NCBI GenBank assembly: GCA_029964075.1
Contig: CM057142.1
Coordinates: 883,770 to 947,769, forward strand
Length of the DNA: 64,000 nt
Reading direction: 5' to 3'
Source: Patiria pectinifera
Lineage: Eukaryota; Echinodermata; Asteroidea; Valvatida; Asterinidae
This document shows positions 38,901-50,900 of this stretch, one piece after another. The position numbers and the translations under genes were made by a program. The notes under the pieces are model-generated. The model did no database searches and was not told where the DNA came from. It was given only the letters and a program-made list of their open reading frames with translations. Within the stretch, counting starts at the first letter, position 1. Every line of letters starts with the position of its first letter.

Positions 38901-41900
38901 TGACCACACCCATGCTCCTATTTCCCACAACCAACGCAAATATTTCCCAGCTTCGTATCGTTCATTCGTTAAAAAAAATATGCAATTTGCTGACATTAAA
39001 CACGATACCGCGTTAGTTCCTCACTTCCAGTTCATTACATTCCATTCCTACGATTAACAAAATGTTGGTACTTTTTAAGCTCTAGCAGGAACTTCTATGT
39101 CACTTGGTGGTCGGTCGGTTTGTCTGTCTGTCTGTCTGTCCCTGAAAATTGACCAAAAGTATGGTGTTCCATATCTGCCATCGGCGTCGCATTTTTCGGC
39201 GTCACATTTTTAAGCTCTGGCAGGGATCACTTTGATCGATTCCGTGCAAGACTTTCATGTAAGACTTCTTGCAACGCGACCAGAGCTTATTGTGCACTCG
39301 CCCTTGTTTCCACTTCACTCTCAGTGTCTCCTCGTCTCCGATGCTTGCTTCAACTTCCACGGCGAGCACCGCTGCCTCAACCTCATCCCCGGCTACACCT
39401 GCCGTAAATGCCCCATCGGATACAGAGGCAACCAGCCCTCAGGGATGGGCGTCTACCACGCCAAACGATATAAGCAGGTAAGCCGTTCATCAACCAAGCT
39501 CAACACCTGAATTTGAAACATTTCCTGCAAGTGGATTGTTATACTTGTTTCATTCATTCAATGTTGTTTCATATCGTCAGGCTATACTCAGCCCCCCCCC
39601 CAAAAAAAATATGAGGGGCCGAGGTAAAAAAAAAAAAAAAGCTATACGGCTTGAATAAGACATCGAATTGCAAGGTACCAAAGATTAATAATTTAACTAT
39701 AGCAACAAACTGAACTGAGTAAATTAACTTATAAAGTAATTATATTCCAAGCTTATCAAAAAATAACGTGTGTATTTATGTTCACTTATGAAACATTCAA
39801 TGAAGATGATAGAAAATTGTTCTCGGTTCTAATGATTAACCTCTCAGTGGTCCTGTTACACCCCAATTATGGCAATGGTCCCAATTAATGTTGGGACTGT
39901 CCCCACTAATGTTGGGACAGTTCCAACATTACGGTCGGGACTGCCCCAAATAATCCCAACGCTGTCGGGACAGCCCCAACATAAGTTGGGACCTTTGCCA
40001 TAGTTAGGGCGTAACAATCCCAACGAGTATATCAAAATTCATTGAACGTTCCTCCAAGCTCTGCACGGTTTAGTCCACGCCATGCGTATAGGAACTCGTG
40101 AGTTTTACCATGCTATTTTGGCTCCGGGAAACTGACAGAACTAATGCACGTCACTTTTGGGGTTTCAAATTGTTCAGACAAATCCAGACTTAATTAAAAG
40201 ACCTTACCTACGCGTGCGTGAGCGCGCCTGCGGTTCCCCAGGGGCACGTTCTTCCCTGGTGACAACCTTTACTCCATCAAAGCGTGGGATCTCCAACTTT
40301 TGACGTACTGGGGTTCTTTGCCGCAAATCACGCGCATCTGCTTCATCCCGGACCCCGTATCCGCTCGGCAGCCATCGGTGGGGAACCACAGCTACCACTG
40401 TCCATCCTTGACCTGGTCCGAGGGAAATGTGGGACGGATGGGTCCACTTATCCTGGGCGTGAAATGACGGTCTAATTGGGGCCGGACCGTCCGCTGAAGA
40501 CCGGTGCTCCGAAAATAGACAAGAATCCTTCCATTCTGCAGGGTCATGGTTATTGATTACCCAAACATTTGGTCCTCGTTTGCAAGCATGCGCTATCATG
40601 GCCAAATTAATATCGAATTAATAACAATCTTGAAGATGACCATTAAATATTTCCTTGATGACGGTGAATACATCTTGTGACTGTAGCTAAAAAAATCGTA
40701 AGGAAAAAAAAGGGTTTGCTCATAAACTCTCTCTGCGCTCTGTAAGAATTTAAAGAACTTAAACCAATCCGGGCACGTAACGTTATTTTTTTTTATAAAA
40801 AAAATAGATATCGAGAAAGTAAGAAAGTTCTAGCTTTAAAGACACAAGCGCACACACACACGATCAATCAGCATTAACGATCATGCACAAATCGGGCCAG
40901 GAATTCCTTGTCTGATGACGCAAGTGTCAAGATTCCAGCTTCCTTGGACGACCACTTTGAAATGGTTGCACGCAACGCGATGGTGTCTTAATGCACCCGG
41001 TGACGGACGTAAAGAGCCTGGGAAGAGATTTAAGACAAAAGCTAAAAGACTTCCCCACATCTGCGCTCAAATCCCATAAGATTTCCTTCGCATACCGGTC
41101 ATTGCAACACATTTTGAAATGTATTCCAAGACCTACTTGTAGTGTGCGTCATACTTGAAAGCTTGCCGGATTTTTGGGTTTATTTCGGAGTGGAGTGAAT
41201 GGTTGTGGTTTCTTGAAAAAAATGTGATTTTTATCGCTTCACACTTGTGCTGAAAAATCATTTTGATTTGCGTTTACGTCAGTTCCCGGAGTGTTGAGAA
41301 GGGAAATAGTTTCCTTGAATTACACAGTGCGTGGAGAATTAGTCAATCTCATTTATGATATAAGTTACTGACATAAGAATTATGAGGTTTTATCTTGCTT
41401 GAACTTTATCATCACAGCAATGCATTCCCATCAACCCTTGCGCCGAAGGGACATCGAGCTGTCACATTGACGCCAGATGTATTTTCTACGGACCCTACTC
41501 GGATCCGCAATACGGCTGTAAAGTAAGTTGTAAAATTCAAAACATTTCCATGAAATATATATATATTTTTCAAGTTTTAAGCTTCCTCTGATATATAGTG
41601 AAATTTAAATATGGGTTGTTCTATAACTTTGGGGTCCATTTTTTTCCTGTCCCTGTTACATCTGACATGTATGATTTTATAATTCTGATGCACTGCTGAA
41701 TGCAGTGTCCTCCGAAGGAGAGATTATGAATACATCGAAACCTACCTACCCAAAATAAAAATTTAAATGGGCGAAGACATTTTTAATTATCAAAAATGTC
41801 ACAGTTGGACCCCAAATTTATAGAATGACTCAAATGTATCACATACCGATGACATCACAAAGTAAAAGGCCGTTTTGGGGTGGGGCGGCATTGGAACCTT

Positions 41901-44900
41901 CGGCCTACGGAACACCGTTCCAGCTAGCGCTCTACCAACTAGCAACTAAATCTAGTAAGTTTCCAATCGTGGTTTATAAGTGAGAAATTTTGTCCAAACC
42001 TGTCAAAATGTTTGGCATGTTCTAATAATTGTGCCATTGCGTAATTCTGATTGTTCATTTCACTCGTAGTGTAAGACGGGTTTTGCTGGTGACGGCGTTT
42101 CCTGCGGCTACGATAGCGATCTTGACGGCTGGCCAGATGAGCAACTGGATTGCGAGGATAGTGGGGACTACACGCATTGCACGCGGGTGAGTCTCGACTC
42201 GGCAGTGAAAACAAAACAAAAACAGAGGACGGTATATAGGCAGGACCTTCACACCCAATGTTCTCAATGTAAAAATCCGAGTTGCGCAAACAAATGCATA
42301 TACGTACTGATTCCGGCTCCCTCCATTCAAATGTGGGGAGGCAACAAGTTTCAACTACTCCCACCGTTCAAAAAAATTAATAGAACTGTCATGAAGCACA
42401 CAAAGCATTTTTTTTTACAGACAAATTTACATGAAATTTTGTTGACATATTTTGCCCCCTTCCTCAAGAACTAAATTTCTAAATAGGTCTATTTATTACT
42501 TTGAAATGTGTCTCGCAAAAATAGGTTTAAGAATTTTGTTGCTCCATGTTGTATTTTTAATCAGTCGCTATGTTGTTCCGTTATATACATTTTTGTAAAT
42601 ATATACTTTAATGTTCACTTTTAATCATCATGAATTCTAAAATATGTATTTTTAAAGGCCTCTCTTTTTATTGTGTGATAAATTCGCATAAAATCCTATG
42701 AGTTTCATTACCGTTGATATTTTCGAGCTCACATACGACAAGGTACATACGGATCCGTAAAACTAGTTTTCACTGAACTAGAGTTCATGTTGGATCGCGT
42801 TAACCGCAATGGGTCGAATACAGGTTTAGCCTTTGAACGTTAATTCCCGAAATCAACACCAGAGCGTTCTTCTTCTTCTTCTTTTTTTGTCCGGTGAAGG
42901 ATAACTGTGCATCTCTGCCGAACAGCGGACAAGAAGATAACGATGGAGACGGCAAAGGCGACGCTTGTGACGACGACGATGATGACGATCTTGTGGATGA
43001 TGTTGCGGTAAGAAAATCAAACCTCTTTCCAGTTAAAAAAATATAGAGTATCCGGTCTTTTACATAAGTCAAGCGATAGAAATTGCGGCTTCGGTCTGCA
43101 ACTCTCCTCGGTGGGTTCCTCTGTTCCGTCGCAGAATCCACCATTCCATAAATTTGTTTGAATTTAAAGGCCCGATTTCGTTGCTCTGTTTACCGTTATT
43201 GATATACTCTCCGCTATTTGACCACAGTAAAAATGTGTGTGCTTACGATAGGCATTTTTCACAGATCAGCAAGAAATTATATACGCGGTTTAAGAAATCT
43301 CATAACTAAGGATTCTGTGTTTAGATGTTGAGCGCACAATTTCTTTACTTTGCTTATGCTGTAAGCACAGATTGGTAATCTTGACCGCGGAACTACATGG
43401 TTAGCAGACCTATTAAGTATGCCCTGTGACCTTTTGTGATCGTTATTTATTTAGATTGCATCTTTAACAAAGGAACTTAAAACGCGCACATGGAAAGGCA
43501 CCTTCAAACATACCAACGTTTACGAAAGGAATTTGTGCAGTCCTTTAACCGTGCAGTTTCTTCTAGATTGTCAAGAATATTTTTCTCAGATCAAAGAGAA
43601 GACCTTGAATTATAGAGGGCTGCTGATTAAAATATTTCTGGTCTGGGGAATTGCCTATAGATCGTCGTTCTTCCGACGTCAATTACGATTGTTTGAGTCA
43701 TGCGGCGCTGGATCTAGATCAGTCATAATAGATCATGATAACGAGAAGTCACATCGCCCACCAGCCGGCCTCGTGGACAACCCCGCCCACTCCCCATTCA
43801 ACTCCGTCCCAGTTTGCGTGCGTGTCTTATTAAAAATTTCTAACAATGTTGTCAGTCTAAAGCCGTTCACTGATTGACAAAGGAATGCTACGTTTGTTTC
43901 AAACCTAAATCTTGACTGACCTTTTTTGAAAAGTATACAACCGATGTCGCATTTTCTTTGATCCTATTTTTTAAACTCCCAATACAAATTGACAGCGGCT
44001 CCAAATATCAAGGTTAATCGTTTGACTAACTCCCATAATCCAAGCGGAGACGGCAGTTGATCACTGAATGACCGGATTGATTTCCTGTCCTCTGCTTGAG
44101 ATATCTGAAAAGTCTGTTTTGACATCCGAATGCGGGCGACCACCAACCCAATTGAACGGAGCTGTTAATCCCACGGGTTTTGTGCTGGCTGGGCCCCCGT
44201 CCATTTCACGGAGGCCGTAAAGCATTGAGCACATAAAGAGCACCCATAACTCTGCTTGGACGGAATTTGCATGAAATAAGCTCAAAGATGTAGTTCGGTT
44301 GTTCTGTTTTAGTCAGCATAAGTTTTCTGCTAATCAGTAGCCCTACAGCCTGGCTGGCGGATTTGATTCTCTTTTTACCATCGACCGAATATATACGGAA
44401 ACATTTTATTTTGAAATCAAGTAGTGGTTTATTTTCATCTCCTAAAATTTCTCTTTTCTTGTAAATTTAGTGTGTGTTCCAAGTTTTGTCTATCGAAAAC
44501 ATCCTTTCGTTTCAAATAAAAAGCGACTTTTTAAAATTATCTTTGAAACTTCGGTCCTTTTTCAAAACTGTGTGCGTGCGATGAAAATTGAGCAATCTAT
44601 TTGTAAAAAAAAAAATTCTTCATAAAATTACTTCATAAAAAAAACATAAAACTTGTCTCCGGTCTGAGTTTCTGATGGCGTGTTGTTGTTTAAATTCTCT
44701 AATTCAGTAGAAGCATTTCCACTTTTACAGGACAACTGCCAGTTCATCTCCAACTGGCAACAGTTCGACATTGACGATGACGGAGTTGGTGACGTTTGCG
44801 ACAACTGTCCTTTCGTCAGCAACACGCGACAGGAGGACACGGATTTCGACGGTGATGGGGACGTGTGCGACTATGACATCGATGATGATGGTAGGTATCA

Positions 44901-47900
44901 GGCTGGACTCCGTTTAGGGGCTAATGTCCACGAAGCTGCCAAGCGTCGTACAGGCATGAGATTTTTCATACTGTGTGGATCTAGTTGCATAGCAAATGCG
45001 TGTATCGAGCCAAAAAGTTAGAAGTTATATTTGGGGGAAATATTTGGGGGAATTGTGCCTTTGATGATACAAGCATGGCATTTGGCACACGGTCAGAGCA
45101 TGTAACGAGAAAGATATTTGGCTATAGGGGGTTTTGTCCTATGAAAAATTATTGGTAGAATAATAAGCAATTTTCACAATTTTGAAAACGGCTGCCATTG
45201 CTTGTTATTCTACCTAAACAATTTTTTAAAGGACAAATCTGCGATGGCCCTATAGCAAATATCTTTCTCATAACATACTCTGACTGTGTGCCAAATGCCA
45301 TGCTTGTATCATCAAAGGCACAATCCCATCACCTTTCTGCCGTATATACTCTGCATGTCGTTATGACTGGCTACCAGTTTTGTTAGGGAACGTCTCTATA
45401 CCTCTCAGCTGCTGCATTGTATTCGGTCTAGGAAGGTGCGCTGCTCACAAGACTGCCAATGAGCGCACGACACGAAGTATATTAGGCCAATGGCCACATC
45501 AGCCAAAAAAGGAATCTGCAGGAGTCGAACTTCCGTCTTACCGTTTACAAGCGCTTCTCTGTGGATTAAAAAATGTTCAAGAAAATAGTTTCTGGCGAGA
45601 ACTTCCGAGAATCACTAATCGGTGTGGTTATAAAAAAGGAAAAGATCGGAAAAAAGTAGAGCCTTAACCCTTCAACTCATCTCAAATGAACTTTGGTTCA
45701 GAATTGTGATTCGTATAATCTTACTCTTTGGTGACCCAATGTTCCGTTCATGCAGTTGGCTGTCATGTTAGCCTTCGGGCGAAGGTCTTTCTCTGAGTAA
45801 GGGGCTTACGTCTTATCGTGGTACATGTCTTGATGCGAGACATCTCAAGATCCGAGACTCCATGCTAATGAATGTCTCATTTTTTCCACTGGGCAACCCC
45901 TCAGGTATATATAACGAGGACGACAACTGTATGTACGTGGCTAATGCCAGACAGCTGGACTTTGACGAGGATGGCTACGGAGATGTGTGCGACAACTGTC
46001 CAGACTACGGGAACCCAGATCAAGTATGTCGACTGTTGTCACTTAATAAAATCTGTATTCACAGTTTGATTGCCTAATATTTTCTGTCATTTAATCCCGT
46101 GTAAAGTATCTTGAGTCAGTGTTCTTGATGTACTTTCTTGTATATACATATTGGCTGGTTTTTATTGATGGATTATTGAGTGATAATTAAGGAATTTTTA
46201 ATTATTTGTATTGTGATTACTTGGAAAAATAGTTCACTGTTTGTAAAAGTGACAAGAAATTACGTCATCACAAGTGTACGCCATTTGTCAACCCAGTCTC
46301 AAGTAAAGCAACAAAATCAAACGATTAAGACCAAGATATTCCTTCATCCTTTTTATTTACCGCCTTACTTGTGATTTTACTCGTGAAAAACCTGTGATGG
46401 ATTTAATTAGTGTTCTGATAATTGAGAAATGACATGTTTCAGACGTGCCCACGACATCATGTCTCGTAACATGTCCCCGTGTCACTTGATTGCAGATGGA
46501 TATTGACGACGACAATGTAGGCGACGTTTGCGACACCGACAGGGACGTTGACAACGATGGGCACCAAGACGACCTGGACAACTGTTGGAACATCGCCAAT
46601 AGTGACCAGGCAGATCACGATATGGACGGAATCGGTATGTTGGATTTCAATCATCTGTTTTTTTCAAATGTTTGTATTTTAAGTAATGCTGAAAAATAAT
46701 AAGAAAAAGGGACTTTCCGGAAACAAATAATTGTGTTAAACTGTTACCCAGCGATGCGCCTGTCGGTACTTCTGGTGCATTTGGTGTGTAACTTCAGTTG
46801 CTTCACATTTTAATATTTTCTTGATGGATTTCAATGTGACATACTTTGTTTTCCGTTCGTTTCGTCACAAAAATTGTGATGTGTTCGGTTTCGTCTTTGT
46901 GATGGATGTTTACTTAAACAAATAACGCTGATTGTGAATGTCATTTTCTCCATATCCACTGTACAGGAGACGCGTGCGACTTTGACGATGACAACGATGG
47001 TATTGAAGATGTGGATGACAATTGTCGCCTGATATTCAACCCAAGTCAGAACGACACAAATGGTGTGTGTTCCTTCACACAAATCAATCGGGCTTTCTGA
47101 CAATGGCCCTTCCCCATTTCAACTTTATAAAAAAACCAATTAAATGTTTTCTTTATACTGACTTTGAGACAAATCTATTTATTCATGTAAACGTTATTTT
47201 GGTGAAATGTAAATGAAACAAAACAGTGGTTGTACCTTTGAGAGACAGGAAAGAGAAATGGCCTCGATCAGAATAAAAAAGTAAATGTTCATATAAAGTT
47301 AAGCCAAAAAATCAGGTTTTGCCCTTCACCGACGTATACACACTGTATACTGAGTGTGTTACCTCCCGGGTGAAAGTTGGAAAAAATCACTCGGGTAGGA
47401 CTCAAACCCACGACCTCCTGCTTTCTATTGTAGACTAGCACTCTATCACCGAGCTTGCCGGAATCGGGTGGCTGGTTCGAATCTGATGTAGCAGCGGGTA
47501 CCGCAATGAAATTATTCATAAGATGGAATTTACGTAGGGGGTAAATGTATACGCCGGTGAAGGGCAAAAACCTAATATTGAATTTACATCACCCTGACGC
47601 AAATTCTATCTTATGAGAAGCCAAAGTCCAACTGTAAAATTTGAAAGAGTTCAGCATTCTCATGTTGTTCGACATAGATCCGTTAGAGAGTAAAGCCGGG
47701 AAACTTGATGTACCAAACCGACAATGTTTACTTCACATATTTTCCAAGAGGTTTCAATCACAAATCAAATCACTTTTCAGGTCGCAAGTGATGACATATG
47801 AACAACGACAAAGGAATGCCTTTGTCGCAGTTTATTTGAATGGCTTGTGACTTGACTTGCGTCTGGATGTCAAGTTTCCTCTGCTAACATGCATTCAACT

Positions 47901-50900
47901 TTCACTTGGTTTTTTAAATGATTGTATTTTTGTCACCCAATCTTGCCCTGTGTAGAAAACGGTCGCGGTGACGCATGCGAGTACGACAATGACGGCGACG
48001 GTGTGACCGACCTGCAGGACGCGTGTCCAGACAACGCCAACATCCAGAGGACAGACTTGTCCCACTTCCAGCTCATCAAGCTGGACCCAGAGGGCTCGGC
48101 CCAAATCGACCCTCACTGGATCGTCCGGAATCGAGGCCAGGAGTTGGTGCAGACGATCAACAGCGATCCCGGCTTAGCCATAGGTATAAAGGATTAATTT
48201 TTTGTTCGAAAAAAACCCCACCTCAACTACTTCGGTTGTAGATAATTTTGGGCTGCTAACTTTAGGGACTCCGTCTGAATAAATTGGTTCGTTTTCTGCT
48301 GCAGATAAGCGTTATCCTATTAAATTTAAATGATTTTAAAGTCAGAGTTTGTGCTCGGACACTGGAGACGTAACCGAGGTTTAGAAATCTCCGCTTGATC
48401 TTTCAATTTGTTTTTGTTTTGATTTGCTTTTTAAGCTACACAGTGCAGTAGGGATGGGTAGTGTAAGGACCGAACGCTGCTTTTATGATATCATGGCAAG
48501 CATTCGCACTGCGAATTCGCAAAAGTTGAATATATTTCGCATCGATTGTTTCATGTCGCCAAATTTGCGTCAACATTTTCAAACTTAAGTGTACTTATCA
48601 TGGACCATTTTTTTTAAACTCATCTCATGCTGAGCATTTTTTTCGGCGTGCCCAGCCCTGATAGCACGAACCTGGGCCTTGCTTTTTTTTAACAGCTCGG
48701 GGTAGGCGAACGTTCAAAAGCAAAGTAAATACCAAAAAAAAATTGGCGTCCCGTTTAACAAAAAATAATTTATGCTCTTATCTTGTCCTCTTTGTTTATC
48801 TTGTCCTCTTCCATTTGTCCTCTTCTCTTTATCCTCTTCATGTATCCTGCATTTTCTAGTCTCTTGTCACTTTCATCTTTATTAACTCATCATTTCGTTG
48901 TCTTTGTCGCCAGGCTATGACGAGTTTAATTCGGTCGAGTTCAGCGGCACGTTCTACGTCAACACGGAACGAGACGACGACTACGCCGGCTTCGTGTTCG
49001 GGTACCAGTCAAACCATAGATTCTACTCTGTCATGTGGAAACAGGTCACGCAGAAGTACTGGGAACCAATGCCAACCATGTCAGAGGCCACAGCTGGTCT
49101 CCAGCTCAAGGTGAGATATCGGTTGAAATATAAAAAAAAACTAGTCTTGCAGCATTTTTTAACCCCAGGACAACGATACATCATTATTTTGACATCTGAA
49201 CTCTTAAAAAAAGTTCAAAAATATGGTTATAGCTGGAAATATGTTTAACACAAATTGGAAAGTAAAGAACAATTAAAGCTAAAAAAAAATGCATCAATTC
49301 GGCTCGGGAAAAAAATGAGAAAGAACAAGTTCATGTGTCTGTTTTCCATTGCAAAATTGTGTTCCACGATTCCACGAACGGTGACAAAACATGGCCAACA
49401 AAATAACACTTGCTATAAGTTTAAACAGGATCAAAGAAGATTGGAAAAATTGTTACCTGACAGGCGATTCCAATGTATGTTCATTGATCTGATACACCGT
49501 GCCCTCTGGAGACATGCACACGATAGGGAACAAAAGATTGTATACGTCTCCACGGGACAATTTCTATAGATGAATACGTCTCCACAAGGTTTTCACGAAA
49601 TAGATATATGGATTTTACTCAAAAAGTAGGAATTTCCAAGGTAGGTGTATCGGCTGCAAATGGTAGAGTTTTAGAAAAGGGATATGAAATCCGAATTTCA
49701 GCCAAGGCAATTAATTCTGGTTAAAATAAGAGCATTTTGAAACTGTACTTTCAAACTCGACAACCTTAGTACACGAAAACAAAGAAATGTCTCCACAGGG
49801 ATACAAATTTCAGTATCAGTGTTCACACTGTTGCCAGAAAATTTGCGATGTTGCCAAAAGTAGTTCAACTTCTGTCCCCGAAGTGACCACGACCCTCCCC
49901 CCCCCCCCCCACACACACACAGTAATTATGTCACTCTCACTTTGCGTGACTTTGCAAAGACTATTTACGAGTATGATTCGGCCCCCAGTGGGCAGTTTGG
50001 CTTGGCGTAAATGGATTATTTCCGACGAGAAAGCAGAGGAAAAACTGTACAGATACTTCAGAGTCCCCGGTCCAGTAAAACAAACTGCCCGAGAATGACA
50101 GACATGTCTCGGAATGAGAAACAGGTGAACCGCGCCTAGGGGAAGTTTGAATTGCGCACGGGAATTCACAGACTTCCTTCCTTTAACCCTAACAGTCCTG
50201 AATCCTCCAATTTCAATACGATTTTGCACACCCCCTAGGGAGTTAGGGTTAAAGCAGTCTTGCCTAAGGGTTTTTGGTGGGGGTGGGGGGCAGACATCAC
50301 ATATATAAGAAAAAAGGTTTGGCCAGGCGTGCCGAACTTGACCTGGCCGGGATTGGTCTGGCACGCTATCTTGTTTTCTCATAGTCACATGTCCAGACAT
50401 CACAAGTCCATGTTTGATTAGCGGTTTCACCTGAGGGTTGTTTTAAGAAGTGGTCGTCAGGTCTGATCACCCTCCAAACAGTGGACAGTGTGTCCTTTCA
50501 GACTATGTCGCCCTGTACTGACCACGCAAAAACTTCTTTCATATGCCGTACACTGTAGATTTGTAAGGTCTTTGGACAATTCGCTCCTCTTTGAAGGAAA
50601 TAAACAAATATACATTTGCTTTTGCTGTAATTTTCAGTAATGGATGGATTTTGGGGATTAGCATTTTACAGCAACTATTGTTACATTGACTTGTTTGAAG
50701 TTTAATTTGAGTTTAATGTTCTTGCAGTCTGGTTCCCAGTCTAGACGGCTTGTACCCGTTCGTAGATTTGTACTCGATTTCAAACAAAATTCGGACTAAC
50801 AAAATATGGTACATTGGGGGCGGTATAAGAAAAAAGCCAGTTTTTTTCAAACGCTGGTCAGCCGACCAAGGTTGGAAATTGATACAAAAATACCACTTTT

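Noticed and set aside
40204-40605. 133-codon minus-strand ORF in intron 12
   Set aside because: GC-rich and CpG-rich, but no acceptor, donor or recognisable motif; probably a composition effect.
41885-41945. Functional tRNA gene
   Set aside because: Box B is GTTCCA rather than GTTCGA, and the acceptor and anticodon stems do not pair well; better explained as a SINE head.
42800-43144. 114-codon minus-strand ORF
   Set aside because: It is the antisense shadow of the Asp-rich exon 15, where GAC/GAT repeats read as Ser/Arg/Val on the other strand.
50181-50253. Interstitial telomere repeat (TTAGGG)
   Set aside because: Only single TTAGGG words at each end of a small inverted repeat, no tandem array.
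49816-50430. 204-codon minus-strand ORF in intron 21
   Set aside because: It runs through homopolymer tracts, has no domain or splice support, and lies antisense inside a clear intron.
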